Made by a program: the position numbers and the translations under genes. From AC-32 sp963716865 (GTDB lineage Bacteria > Actinomycetota > Thermoleophilia > Gaiellales > Gaiellaceae): a stretch of 64,000 bases of DNA. Where the stretch lies: NCBI GenBank assembly GCA_963716865.1, contig CAVQUF010000001.1:310001-374000 (forward strand). The letters run 5' to 3'. The number at the start of each line of letters is the position of its first letter. Positions within the stretch are counted from its first letter, which is position 1. Below are positions 27,149-35,826 of this stretch, one piece after another. A model generated the notes under the pieces. It did not search any database. It saw only the letters and a list, made by a program, of their open reading frames with translations, and had not been told where the DNA came from.

Positions 27149-27748
27149 GTGCGGGAACTGGAGAAGGGGCTGTGGTGGTGGGAGGCCGTGCACCCCGAGT
27201 GGACGACGAAGGACGCCGCCACAGCAGACTGGGGGCCCGAGGTCTCCTCGTACGCGATCGACGACGGCGAGCGGCTGCTGCTGATCGACCCGACCGCTCC
27301 CCCGAGCCCCATCGACGAGCTCGCGGCCGCCCGCGAGACGGCGATCGTGCTGACGTGCCCATGGCACAGGCGCGACGCGGTCAGCCTGGCGGCGCGGCTC
27401 GGCGCGTCGATCTACGTGCCGCCGCCGGACGAGGGCGACCCGAGCCCGGTCGAGGGACACGTGTTCTCGGCCGGCGACCGGTTGCCGGTCGGGATCCAGG
27501 CCTTCCCGGGGATGGAGCCGAACGACCTCGTGCTCTGGATCGAGAGCCGCCGCGCGCTCGCCGCGGGCGACACGCTGATCGACCGCGGCCAGGGCTTCGA
27601 GTTTCCGTCCGACTGGGCGAACAAGGGCGTCCCGCCGGAGCAGATCCTCGAGACGCTGCGTCCGCTGCTCGAGCTGCCCGTCGAACACGTGCTCCCGACG
27701 CACGGAGCGCCGACCGACCGGGCGGCCCTCGAGCGCGCACTTTCCTGA
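27149..27748 (+). CDS. Metallo-beta-lactamase-fold-like protein lacking the classic metal motif
   Basis: 199 aa from GTG. The order of elements suggests an MBL fold: SSYAIDDGERLLLIDPTAPP, a strand ending TAIVLTCPWHRRDAVSLAARLGASIYVPP, VFSAGDRLPVGIQAF, LVLWIESRRALAAGDTLID and PVEHVLPTHGAP. The HxHxDH motif is reduced to CPWHRRD, so the metal site is incomplete, but the second-site residues D (AAGDTL) and H (PTHG) are kept. Likely a small-molecule hydrolase relative, or degenerate. Confidence 0.72.
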   Translation: MRELEKGLWWWEAVHPEWTTKDAATADWGPEVSSYAIDDGERLLLIDPTAPPSPIDELAAARETAIVLTCPWHRRDAVSLAARLGASIYVPPPDEGDPSPVEGHVFSAGDRLPVGIQAFPGMEPNDLVLWIESRRALAAGDTLIDRGQGFEFPSDWANKGVPPEQILETLRPLLELPVEHVLPTHGAPTDRAALERALS

Positions 27749-27905
27749 CGTGATGCCGACCCCGCAAGAGCCGATCGGGAGTGGATTCGGCTTCGAGACG
27801 ACGGTGGAACGCCTTCCACTTGTCGTTTGATCCGCTGGAAGACGCCGGAGCAGGGAGCCGCCACGTCGCTGGGCGCCACGAGCTCGTCGCCTGTCCAGGC
27901 CGCCG

Positions 27906-28940
27906 TCACAGCTCCACCATCACCTTGATCGCTTCACGCTCGTTCATCGCCCGGTAGCCGTCTGGCACCTCGCCGAGCGAGCCGACGCGGTCGAAGACGC
28001 GGCCGGGCTCGATGCTTCCGTCGAGGACGTCCGGGAGCAGCTCCTCGATGTACGCGCGCACAGGGGCGGGGCCGCCGCCGATGATGACGTTCTTGAAGAA
28101 GGTGGCGAGCGCGTCTGGAACCGAGTCTGCCTGGGGCAGACCGACGCGACCGACTGCACCACCGGGACGAGCGATGTGGAGGGCCGTCAGCGTCGACTGC
28201 TCCAGACCGACGCACTCGAGGACCGAGTGGGCGCCGAGTCCGTCGGTCAGCTCGAGGACGCGCGCGACCGCCTCGTCGCCGCGCTCGCTCACGACGTCCG
28301 TGGCGCCGAACTCCGTCCCGAGCGCGATCCGGTCCGGATTGCTGCCGAGGAGGATGATCCGCTCGGCGCCGAGCCGCTTCGCCGCGATCACGCCGCACAA
28401 GCCGACAGCGCCGTCCCCGACGACCGCCGCTGTCTTCCCGGAGCCGACATCGGCGGCGACGGCGGCGTGGTGGCCCGTTCCCATCACGTCCGAGAGGGTG
28501 AGCAGCGACGGCATCAGCGCGTCGTCCGGGCCGACCGGCAGCACGACGAGAGTCCCGTCCGCCTGCGGGACACGCACGGCTTCGCCCTGTCCGCCGTCGA
28601 CGTCGTCGAAGCCGTACCTGCCGCCGTGCAGGCATTCGCTCTGAAGACCCTCGCGGCAGAGCACGCAGGTGCCGTCGGACCACAGAAACGGCGAGACGAC
28701 GAGGTCTCCGGCCTTGACGCTCTGGACGTCGGCGCCGGCGGCCTCGACGATGCCGATGAACTCGTGACCCATGCGGCGGCCGGTGTCGCTGTGCTCCATC
28801 GTCTTGTACGGCCAGAGGTCGCTGCCGCAGACAGCGGCGCGCGTGACAGCGACCAGGGCATCGGTGGGCTCGATCAGGCGGGCGTCGGGGACGGTTTCGA
28901 CACGGACATCGCCGGCGCCGTACATGACAGCTGCGCGCAT
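27906..28940 (-). CDS. Zinc-dependent alcohol dehydrogenase family protein
   Basis: 344 aa MDR-superfamily dehydrogenase. Catalytic zinc ligands appear in AAVCGSDLWPYK and RRMGHEFIG; the structural-zinc lobe is reduced (CVLCREGLQSEC). The nucleotide-binding Rossmann motif is AAVVGDGAVGLCGVIAAKRLGAERIILLG. GGAGGTAGC precedes the ATG at 28940. Substrate unknown; relatives act on threonine, sorbitol or glutathione adducts. Confidence 0.92.
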   Translation of the reverse strand: MRAAVMYGAGDVRVETVPDARLIEPTDALVAVTRAAVCGSDLWPYKTMEHSDTGRRMGHEFIGIVEAAGADVQSVKAGDLVVSPFLWSDGTCVLCREGLQSECLHGGRYGFDDVDGGQGEAVRVPQADGTLVVLPVGPDDALMPSLLTLSDVMGTGHHAAVAADVGSGKTAAVVGDGAVGLCGVIAAKRLGAERIILLGSNPDRIALGTEFGATDVVSERGDEAVARVLELTDGLGAHSVLECVGLEQSTLTALHIARPGGAVGRVGLPQADSVPDALATFFKNVIIGGGPAPVRAYIEELLPDVLDGSIEPGRVFDRVGSLGEVPDGYRAMNEREAIKVMVEL

Positions 28941-28995
28941 CGTGGCTACCTCCGGTTTCGGGCGGGCTCCAGGCTACCGGGAGCGTCGTCGGCGC

Positions 28996-29409
28996 TCACT
29001 CGCCGATCGCGGGGGCCGCCCCGTACTCCTCGTCGGTCACGTGGTCACCCCACGTCGTGGATCTGCCCACCTCGTCGACCTCGACCATCGAGAGGTGCGT
29101 CATGAAGCGGCTCGGCGCCGCGCCGTGCCAGTGGTCCTCGCCCGGCTCGAAGAACACGCGATCGCCGGGCTGGATCACCTCGACCGGCCCGCCGCGCCGC
29201 TGCGCGAGGCCGACGCCTTCCGTGACGTAGATCGTCTGGCCGTTCGGGTGCGTGTGCCACGCCGTTCGGGCGCCCGGCGTGAAGTGAACACTGTTCGCGC
29301 TCAGGCGCGAGGCTTCTGACGGCGCCGCGACCGCGTCGACGTACACCGCGCCGGTGAACCACTCGCTCGGCCCCGCCTTGGTGTCGATGCCGTTCCGGGT
29401 CATTTGCAT
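28996..29409 (-). CDS. Cupin-domain protein (carboxymuconolactone/mandelonitrile-lyase-like)
   Basis: 137 aa, single cupin: SVHFTPGARTAWHTHPNGQTIYVTEGVGLAQRRGGPVEVIQPGDRVFFEPGEDHWHGAAPSRFMTHLSM. The metal ligands HTH, Q and the later H are those of manganese cupins such as bacterial hydroxynitrile lyases. The start overlaps the end of the GrpB-like gene by 10 bp. Confidence 0.87.
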   Translation of the reverse strand: MQMTRNGIDTKAGPSEWFTGAVYVDAVAAPSEASRLSANSVHFTPGARTAWHTHPNGQTIYVTEGVGLAQRRGGPVEVIQPGDRVFFEPGEDHWHGAAPSRFMTHLSMVEVDEVGRSTTWGDHVTDEEYGAAPAIGE

Positions 29410-29978
29410 GGCTTCTCCTCGGCTCGCGCCAAGATCTCCTCGACGACCGTCGTCTTGGCGTCGGCGTAATGCTGCACGTACTTCCAGGTCCGCTGCGCCA
29501 GCGCGCGCTTCGTTCTCTCGTAGAGAAGGCGGTCGGCCTCGTTGCGCCGCAGGTGATCGCGGAAGCGCAGCATGCGCTCGGTCTCCACGCAGCCTTCCGA
29601 GAAGACGTGAAGGTTGAGATCCGTGTCGTGGCCCCTGAACGCGCGATGCTCATGCCAATCGGGCTCGCGAATGTGCAGCACGTAGCCGGCCGTCTCGAGC
29701 GCCGGTACGTAGCTCGCCTCCTGGCTCGAATCGGCAACAGCGAGGACGATGTCGATACGCGGCTTGGCGGCCAGTTGCGGCACGGCGGTCGAGCCGACAT
29801 GCTCGATCAGCAGCGCACGGTCACCCAGAGCCGCGTGGATGCGCACTGCCTCGCGATCGTAGAGCAGCGGCCAGGCCGGGTCGTATTCGACCAGTGTGAT
29901 CGGCCCGCCGAGCACATCCGGCGGCCGGATTCGCGCCGCGGCGATCTCGGCGTCGCTCTTCAGCGGCGTCTCGTCCAC
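29400..29978 (-). CDS. GrpB family (UPF0157) nucleotidyltransferase-fold protein
   Basis: 192 aa. Signature ITLVEYDPAWPLLYDREAVRIHAALGDRALLIEHVGSTAVPQLAAKPRIDIVLAV, followed by LHIREPDWHEHRAFRG and TDLNLHVFSEG, is typical of GrpB. The fold is related to nucleotidyltransferases, with HVGSTAV in place of the usual GS motif. Function unproven in the family. Overlaps the following cupin gene. Confidence 0.9.
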   Translation of the reverse strand: MDETPLKSDAEIAAARIRPPDVLGGPITLVEYDPAWPLLYDREAVRIHAALGDRALLIEHVGSTAVPQLAAKPRIDIVLAVADSSQEASYVPALETAGYVLHIREPDWHEHRAFRGHDTDLNLHVFSEGCVETERMLRFRDHLRRNEADRLLYERTKRALAQRTWKYVQHYADAKTTVVEEILARAEEKPCK

Positions 29979-30033
29979 ATCGACACCCTAGGGCCGCGGG
30001 GACGGCGCAGGGCTCTGGCCTACCAATCAAGAG

Positions 30034-31293
30034 ATGATCACGCCGCACCCTTCGACCACAAACTCGGTTGCGAACGTCGTCCTCGTGGTAGCCGTCATGC
30101 TTGCAGTCGCCGTGGGCGTCCTGTGGCGACGGCATGAGCGACGCGGCCTCTCCGATCGCATCTCCGCTCCGCCCCCGATCGAAACGTCACTTGAGGACGT
30201 CGAGGTCGTGTTGGACGAGGCCGGTTCGCCGAAGACGACCTTGTTCGGTCTCTGGGACGGATGTGTGACGTCGATCCTGTTCGCAGCGACTCGCCCCGAG
30301 CGGGTTGCGTCACTGGTGCTCTTCAGCTCATCCCCGGCGCAGACGCCCAAGGAGGACTACCCGTGGGGGTGGACGGAATCGCGATGGGCGGAATGGCTGA
30401 CGAGCATTCGCGAGGGATGGGGCAGCCGCGCGTGGATCGTCCGCAACGCTCGCTGGATGGGGCCCACGATGCTCGACGACCCGGCCGAGCTCGAACACTG
30501 GATCACCTACACGCGGCTCGCCGCCAGTCCTTCCTCCGCGGAGACGGTTATGCGCAACTCGAAGAACACAGATATTCGGCAGGTGCTGCCGGTGGTCCAG
30601 GCGCCGGCCCTCGTGCTGCATCGCAAGGGCGACCAGGTAGAGGCGATCGAAGCGGGCCGCTACGTCGCCTCGAGGATCAGCGGTGCCCGGTTCGTCGAAC
30701 TCGATGGCGACGACGGGATCCCGTGGCTCGGCGACGTCGAGACGCTGGCGTCCGAAATCGAGAACTTTCTCGCGGGCAGAGCGGGCGCCGACAAGGGGAG
30801 CGATCGCCGTCTCGCGACCGTGCTCTTCACAGACATCGTTGGATCGACGGAACATCTCGCCGCTCTCGGAGACGCCAGGTGGCGTCAGCGATTGCGAGAA
30901 CACGATCGCATCGTGGAACAAGCGATCGTGCGCCACGACGGCCGGAAGATCGACTCGACCGGAGACGGGGTGTTCGCGACCTTCGACGGTCCTGCCGCAG
31001 CTGTCCGATGCGCCCAGGGGATCATCGAGGGCGTCCGCGCGCTCGGATTCGAGATCAGAGCAGGCGTCCACACGGGCGAAGTCGAAGCCGACGGCGCTCG
31101 CGTCCACGGCATTGCCGTTCACCTTGCCGCGCGCATCGCCGCGGAGGCAAGAGCCTCGCAGGTGCTGGTGTCATCGACAGTGCGCGACCTTACCGCGGGG
31201 AGTGGCCTCACCTTCAAGGACGCGGGCGAGCACCGACTGAAGGGGTTTGAGCAGTCCTGGCAGCTCTACGTCGCGAGTACGTCTGCGAAGTAA
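30034..31293 (+). CDS. Membrane-anchored, truncated alpha/beta hydrolase fused to a class III adenylate cyclase domain
   Basis: 419 aa. Residues about 13-31 form a membrane helix. Residues 32-250 match only the C-terminal two thirds of an alpha/beta hydrolase: RHERRGLSDRISAPP is the usual DRRGxGLSDR block, yet the strands before it are missing. The nucleophile elbow reads G72-L-W74-D-G76, with Trp where Ser is expected, so it is catalytically dead. Residues 258-419 are a cyclase homology domain with metal aspartates in D267 (LFTDIVGST) and STGDGVFATF, and RAGVHTGEVE. Actinobacteria have many such hydrolase-cyclase proteins; the N-terminal replacement is unusual. Confidence 0.85.
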   Translation: MITPHPSTTNSVANVVLVVAVMLAVAVGVLWRRHERRGLSDRISAPPPIETSLEDVEVVLDEAGSPKTTLFGLWDGCVTSILFAATRPERVASLVLFSSSPAQTPKEDYPWGWTESRWAEWLTSIREGWGSRAWIVRNARWMGPTMLDDPAELEHWITYTRLAASPSSAETVMRNSKNTDIRQVLPVVQAPALVLHRKGDQVEAIEAGRYVASRISGARFVELDGDDGIPWLGDVETLASEIENFLAGRAGADKGSDRRLATVLFTDIVGSTEHLAALGDARWRQRLREHDRIVEQAIVRHDGRKIDSTGDGVFATFDGPAAAVRCAQGIIEGVRALGFEIRAGVHTGEVEADGARVHGIAVHLAARIAAEARASQVLVSSTVRDLTAGSGLTFKDAGEHRLKGFEQSWQLYVASTSAK

Positions 31294-31339
31294 CGCGATC
31301 CCGCAGACGTCCGCAGACCTGTCCGCGAACTACAGCACA

Positions 31340-31366
31340 CAGGCTACGGCAGGCAAACGTAGCCTG
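31340..31366. terminator. Hairpin downstream of the cyclase gene
   Basis: Perfect 9-bp stem CAGGCTACG/CGTAGCCTG with a 9-nt loop, 47 bp after the stop codon. No clear U-run, so a weak or factor-dependent terminator at best. Confidence 0.35.
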
Positions 31367-31449
31367 GGTCAGCGTCCCTCTCGGCCGAGGCTCCCGCCGC
31401 CGCAGCCGACATGCGCAGCTGCGGCTCACAGGCGCTCTCGATGGGCCAA

Positions 31450-31494
31450 CCGTCGAAAGTCGTCATGCCCGCGAAGCGGGCGGACTTTCGACGG
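31450..31494 (-). repeat. tRNA-trailing palindromic element, copy 3
   Basis: Perfect 12-bp arms (31450-31461 and 31483-31494; CCGTCGAAAGTC and its complement) around inner stem GCCCGC/GCGGGC (31467-31472, 31476-31481). Read on the minus strand it begins three bases after the tRNA-Arg discriminator and carries the GGCATGACGAC core, exactly as copy 1 follows the other tRNA-Arg gene. Upstream and core sequences match copy 1; the arms have co-varied. Confidence 0.75.
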
Positions 31495-31497
31495 GAG

Positions 31498-31569
31498 TGC
31501 GCCTGGCAGGATTCGAACCTGCGACCCACGGCTTAGAAGGCCGTCGCTCTTCCACTGAGCTACAGGCGC
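31498..31569 (-). tRNA. tRNA-Arg (anticodon TCT)
   Basis: Acceptor GCGCCTG pairs with CAGGCGC, discriminator A. Anticodon stem ACGGC/GCCGT with loop CTTCTAA gives anticodon TCT. T arm GCAGGTTCGAATCCTGC. CCA not encoded. Confidence 0.96.
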
Positions 31570-31603
31570 CCTGGGCGGACAGGGTAGCGCTCGTGTGCGG
31601 GGG

Positions 31604-32134
31604 CTATCTGCTGCGGGAGCCGAAGTCGGCGGTGATGATCGTCGCCGGCCCCCCGCCGTACACGCCGGGGGCGCTCGTCGAGTGGACGCCCGAGAGGCCG
31701 ATCTCGCGCCAGCTCGGGTTGAGCAGGTTCGCGCGATGAGGCGGGCTCGCGAGCCAGAGCCTGACCGCGCGCGCCGCACCGAGGTCGGGCGAGGCCCAGA
31801 CCAGGTTCTCGCCGGCCATCCAGCTGCGGTAGCCGCGAGCGGGGTAGTAGGAGGCGATCCGCCTCGAGAACGGAGCGCCGTTCGCCGAGCTGTGGCTGAA
31901 GTAGCCGAGCCGGGCCATCTGCGTCGAGTGCGCGGACGCCGCGGCGTTCAGCGCGGGCGAGAAGCGAAGGCGCACGAGGCCGTGCGCCGACCGCACGGCA
32001 TTGACCTGGGCGAGAAGTGCCGCCTGGAGCCGGGCCGAGCGGGTGACCGCGCTGCTCTGGGCGAACGAGCCGGACGCGGGCGCGACCAGCACGGCGGCGA
32101 GTGCTGCGAGCGCTGCGAGCCTCTTGCAAGGCAT
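31604..32134 (-). CDS. Secreted CAP-domain (SCP-like) protein
   Basis: 176 aa with a signal peptide (KRLAALAALAAVLVAPASGSFA, cleavage near residue 25) and a CAP domain: LLAQVNAVRSAHGLVRLRFSPALNAAASAHSTQMARLGYFSHSS, then AGENLVWAS and VRLWLASPPHRANLLNPSWREIGLSGV. The two His and Glu residues of the CAP cavity are present (H in SAHS, E in GENL, H in PPHR). Function unknown in bacteria. A second CAP gene lies at 42284. Confidence 0.88.
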   Translation of the reverse strand: MPCKRLAALAALAAVLVAPASGSFAQSSAVTRSARLQAALLAQVNAVRSAHGLVRLRFSPALNAAASAHSTQMARLGYFSHSSANGAPFSRRIASYYPARGYRSWMAGENLVWASPDLGAARAVRLWLASPPHRANLLNPSWREIGLSGVHSTSAPGVYGGGPATIITADFGSRSR

Positions 32135-32187
32135 GCGAGCACCATCGGCACGACGGCCTTATTCCTGGAGTCCGGGCCGGAAGATCC

Positions 32188-33254
32188 CTAGAGCGCTGCG
32201 GGAGCCGGGTTCTCCAGGCGGTGTCTGCGCCAGTCGAGCAGCAGCACCTGGATCGTGCCCGCGACGGGGATCGCGCCCAGCGCGCCGAGGATTCCCGCGA
32301 GCTCGGCGCCGATCAGGATCGAGATCAGGACGGTGAGCGGCGAGAGCTGCACCGTCCGGCCGTAGATCACCGGCTGGAGCACGTGGTTCTCCACCTGCTG
32401 GTAGGCGACGAAGAAGGCAACGACGACGATCCCGGCCGGAACCGAGTGCAGGAACGCGACGATCCCGATCAGGATCGCGGCCATGGTCGCGCCGGCGAGC
32501 GGGATCAGGTCGAGGATCGCGACGACCAGGCCGAGGGCGACCGCGTAGGGCACGCCCATGATCGATCAGCACGATCGTCGTCAGCGCTCCGGCGATGACG
32601 CTGATCAGGAGGTTGCCGGTCACGTAGCCGCCGACGGTCCGGTAGATCTCGTCCCCGACCCTCCGCCAGCGCGGCTGCGACTCCTCGGGCAGCAGGGTGT
32701 AGAAGCGCTCGACCCAGTCGGGGCCCTCGAGGAGCATGAAGAACGTCATGAAGCCGATCGTGATCGTGGCGACGACGATCGTGATCACGCCCTTCGCGAC
32801 GGAGATCGCGACCCCGGACAGCCCGAGCACCTTCGTCGCGCCGCCCTTGCTGATCGCGTCCCGGATCCGCTCCTGCAGGTGGTACTTGGTCTCGAGGAAC
32901 CCGAGCCGCCCGCGGCCGTGCGTGACGTCCTGGACGTAGTCGGGCACCTTGTGGACGAAGTCGTTGACCTGGTTCACGAGCGTCGGCACGAACAGCAGGC
33001 CGATCAGGACGAAGAGGGCAGAGCGTGAGCAGGTAGGCGAGCGCGGCGGCCGCGGCGCGGCGGCGGATGCCGTGGCGCTGGAGCCAGCCGACCGCCGGGT
33101 TGAGGGCGAGCGCGAGGAAGAGCGAGATCAGCACCCACGCAAGGACGTGGCGGGCGATCCAGATCACCTCGAGAACGACCGCGACCGCGATGATCGTCGC
33201 CAGCAGTGACAGGACCGTCCGCAGCCGAACGCGGACGAGACGCTCCGAGATCAC
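32188..33254 (-). pseudogene. AI-2E family transporter (PerM-like), two frame breaks
   Basis: Three frames read in succession give one protein of about 354 aa: MISERLVRVRLRTVLSLLATIIAVAVVLEVIWIA...LAYLLTL, then ALFVLIGLLFVPTLVNQVNDFVHKVPDYVQDV...TTIVLI, then MGVPYAVALGLVVAILDLIPLAGATMAAILIGIVAFL. This is the eight-helix AI-2E/UPF0118 exporter family with its DLIPxxG block. The first break, at 33016-33023, is an extra base; the second is a tandem GATCGATC at 32560-32567, four bases too many. Either the gene is dead or the sequence has errors here. A GTG starts it at 33254. Confidence 0.82.
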
Positions 33255-33306
33255 CCGGCCAGCATCACGGAGGCGTCGGACGTGCAGCGGCGCGGGCGCC
33301 GGAGAG

Positions 33307-33377
33307 AGCGGGCGGCGGGGATCGAACCCGCGTAACCAGCTTGGAAGGCTGGGGCTCTACCACTGAGCTACGCCCGC
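33307..33377 (-). tRNA. tRNA-Gly (anticodon TCC)
   Basis: Acceptor GCGGGCG pairs with CGCCCGC, discriminator T as usual for tRNA-Gly. Anticodon stem CCAGC/GCTGG with loop CTTCCAA gives anticodon TCC. T arm GCGGGTTCGATCCCCGC. CCA not encoded. Confidence 0.96.
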
Positions 33378-33411
33378 GCGGCCATAGCGTAGCCCGCCAG
33401 AATGGCCGATC

Positions 33412-34011
33412 GTGGAACGCGCGTACCTGGCACGGCACGGCGAAAGCGAGCTCTCCCTCGCGAAGCTGACGAACGGCGACCCCGCCGTCCCGTGCGCGCT
33501 GACGGAGGCGGGCCGCGCCGAGGCGCGGCACCTCGGCGAGCTCCTGGCGGGCACGACGATCGACCTCTGCGCGGTGAGCGAGTTCGAGCGCGTGCAGGAG
33601 ACGGCCGATCTCGCGCTCGAGGGTCGCGACGTTCCGCGGCTGGTCCTTCCCGGGCTGAACGACATCGGCGTGGGCGCGTTCGAGGGCCGTTCGATCGACG
33701 AGTACCGGGACTGGGCGCGCTCGCACGGGCCCGACGACCTTCCCCCGGGCGAAGGCGAGAGCCGCGCCGGGGTCATCCGTCGCTACGTCGCGGCCTACCG
33801 AACGCTCCTGGCGCGGCCGGAGCGGACGATCCTGGTCGTCGCGCACGCGCTCACCGTCCGTTACGTCCTCGACGCGGCCGCCGGGCGGCCGCCCGCGCGC
33901 AAGGTCGAGTGGGTCCCCTACGCGGAGCCGTTCCCGCTCACCGCCGCGGAGCTCAGCGAGGCCTTGGAGCGGCTCGACGCCTGGACGCTCGCCCCGAGCT
34001 GGCAAGACTGA
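33412..34011 (+). CDS. Histidine phosphatase family protein
   Basis: 199 aa from GTG. Phosphohistidine motif RHGES (YLARHGESELSL), then SEFERVQETADLAL with the usual arginine-containing block, NDIGVGAFEGRSIDEYRDW, and the second catalytic His in VVAHALTVRYVLDAAAG. A phosphoglycerate-mutase-like phosphatase of unknown substrate. Begins 34 bp past tRNA-Gly on the other strand. Confidence 0.9.
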   Translation: MERAYLARHGESELSLAKLTNGDPAVPCALTEAGRAEARHLGELLAGTTIDLCAVSEFERVQETADLALEGRDVPRLVLPGLNDIGVGAFEGRSIDEYRDWARSHGPDDLPPGEGESRAGVIRRYVAAYRTLLARPERTILVVAHALTVRYVLDAAAGRPPARKVEWVPYAEPFPLTAAELSEALERLDAWTLAPSWQD

Positions 34012-34190
34012 CGAGCAGGAGCAGCAGCGCAAGCCCGGCGGAGAGCGGCTCCGAGCACGAACGGCGCCGCCGTGCGAGACGTGCGACCAGAAGGCGAGGG
34101 ATCTAGACACATCGATTCCTATTTCGTACGTTTCACTTCACTGCGGCCTGCGAACGCATGCCGGGTTGAACAGGGGAGAGAGGAGGGTTC

Positions 34191-35768
34191 ATGACGCTCA
34201 AGCGTCTCTTGGGTCTCGTCGGGGTGATGGCCGCCGTTGCTGTGCTGGCCTCGTCCGTCGGCGCTGCCCCCACACCGGCAAAACACACGATACGACTCTC
34301 GACCGCTGCGGCGGTCAAGCACTACCTGCGATCGATGGGCATCTCGCCTAAGGGCGTCGTGATCCAGCGGGGAGCCAGGAACTACGCCGGGCCCCATTGC
34401 CCGGGAAAGGGCTGGAACTGCACCAAGTCCCGCAGGGTCGTGCAGATCGCGACCGGACGTCATGCGAGAGCGACTGGCCGTAGCTTCCTCAACGCGAAGC
34501 CGAGCACGAACGTGGCGGCGTGCCTTCGCATAACGGGGTCGAACCAGTCCTGCGTCATCGTGCAGTCGAGCGGCGACGGCGTCTCCAACAGCGCCATCGT
34601 GGGCCAGGCGATCGGCCAGGCGGGCCAGTCGCTCTCGGCCTCGCAAATGGCATCGGTCACGCAGACCAGCACCAACGGCTCGAACTCGGTCCTTCTCGAC
34701 CAGGCGATCGGCCAGGCGTCGGTGACGCTGGCCGGAAGCGTCAGCCAGTCGCAGTCGAGCGACCAGAGCTTCACGATCTCGCAGACCTCCACCAGCGGCG
34801 GCCAGAACATCAAGGTCAACCAGCTGTCGGGCCAACTCGAGACCGCGAAGTTCGCGACCACGGGCACGCAGTTCGCGAGCGGCAACATTGACGGGCACAT
34901 CACGCAGTCGAGCAGCGGAGTGTCCACGGCGAAGGTCAACCAGGTCCACAACCCCACGGTGACCGCCGCCGGGCCGAACGTGGACCAGACGGTTCAGGAC
35001 CCGTTCAGGTGCTGCGCGACCCAGACCGGGAACGCCGAACAACACGCTCACGCTGACGCAGAACGGGACGTCAAGACGTCGGGTGACGCGACGCCGAACA
35101 TCACCGCGCAGTACGAGGCCGACTGCGTGAGCTCCGGCAACTGCTCTGCGACGCAGACCAACACCACGAACGGGACGACGAACACCAACACGGTGTCGGG
35201 CGGCACCATCAGCACGAGCTTCGGCTGCACCGGCTCGAGCTGCATTTCGTTCGACGGCTCGCCCGGCACGAACGCGCCGCCCCCGACGCTCGGGCCGTAC
35301 ACGATGACGCCGTTCGGGCCCGACCCGTACCCGGTCGGCACCTTCACCTTCGTGGACGGCGTGGAGGACCCGGCGGGGACGATCGGTTTCACGCCTCTCA
35401 TGGTCCACGACACGATCGGGAACGGCTGGGCGACCTGGAGCCACGGCTACACGGGTGACGTCTACGACACCTACCACTACGACTACGCGGACAAGCAGCA
35501 CCGGACGATCTCGCTGCCGCCCGGCACGAAGGCGTTCTACTTCTACGCCGAGCCGCAGCAGTTCGCCCTGCTCCAGATCCAGGCGACGGCGCAGGACGGC
35601 ACGACCTCCGGGCCGATCGACGTCCAGGGCCTCGCGGGAGCCCAGTACTACGGCTTCTATGCAACCGGGGACTCGACGCTGTCGTCCATCGACGTGTCCA
35701 CGACCGACCCGACCGGGTTCGCAATCGGCGAGTTCGGGATCAACCCCGCAGCAACGGTGATCCCGTAG
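34191..35768 (+). CDS. Secreted protein with curlin-like repeats and a C-terminal beta-sandwich domain
   Basis: 525 aa, RBS GAGGAGGG upstream. Signal peptide about 1-25. Residues 122-254 hold four imperfect repeats of about 32-41 aa rich in Q, N, S, T and G; the blocks N133-SAIVG-Q139 and N165-SVLLD-Q171 fit the NxAx3Q half of curlin repeats, followed by AIGQ. Residues about 275-345 are Thr/Asn-rich with paired cysteines. Residues about 360-525 form a compact domain (DTIGNGWATWSHGYTGDVYDTYHYD...LPPGTKAFYFYAEP...YYGFYA...FAIGEFGI). Likely extracellular and possibly amyloid-forming. A short stretch near 35030-35070 reads more naturally in another frame (NNTLTLTQNGT), hinting at paired indels. 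Confidence 0.75.
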   Translation: MTLKRLLGLVGVMAAVAVLASSVGAAPTPAKHTIRLSTAAAVKHYLRSMGISPKGVVIQRGARNYAGPHCPGKGWNCTKSRRVVQIATGRHARATGRSFLNAKPSTNVAACLRITGSNQSCVIVQSSGDGVSNSAIVGQAIGQAGQSLSASQMASVTQTSTNGSNSVLLDQAIGQASVTLAGSVSQSQSSDQSFTISQTSTSGGQNIKVNQLSGQLETAKFATTGTQFASGNIDGHITQSSSGVSTAKVNQVHNPTVTAAGPNVDQTVQDPFRCCATQTGNAEQHAHADAERDVKTSGDATPNITAQYEADCVSSGNCSATQTNTTNGTTNTNTVSGGTISTSFGCTGSSCISFDGSPGTNAPPPTLGPYTMTPFGPDPYPVGTFTFVDGVEDPAGTIGFTPLMVHDTIGNGWATWSHGYTGDVYDTYHYDYADKQHRTISLPPGTKAFYFYAEPQQFALLQIQATAQDGTTSGPIDVQGLAGAQYYGFYATGDSTLSSIDVSTTDPTGFAIGEFGINPAATVIP

Positions 35769-35776
35769 AACAGCCT

Positions 35777-35821
35777 GGATGCCCTCCGCGGCGGGCCGTC
35801 ACGCCCGTCGCGGGGGCATCC
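35777..35821. terminator. Bidirectional hairpin between convergent genes
   Basis: GGATGCCC...GGCGGGC pairs with GCCCGTCGCGGGGGCATCC, a stem of about 19 bp with one bulge and a G-T pair. It sits in the 58-bp gap between the curlin-like gene and the convergent cyclase/AAA/TPR gene. No U-run. Confidence 0.5.
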
Positions 35822-35826
35822 GCGCG

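Noticed and set aside
27749..27905. tRNA remnant and palindromic element between the MBL-like and dehydrogenase genes
   Set aside because: Only a 12-base match (CACTCCCGATCG) to the tRNA-trailing motif; no cloverleaf and no paired arms.
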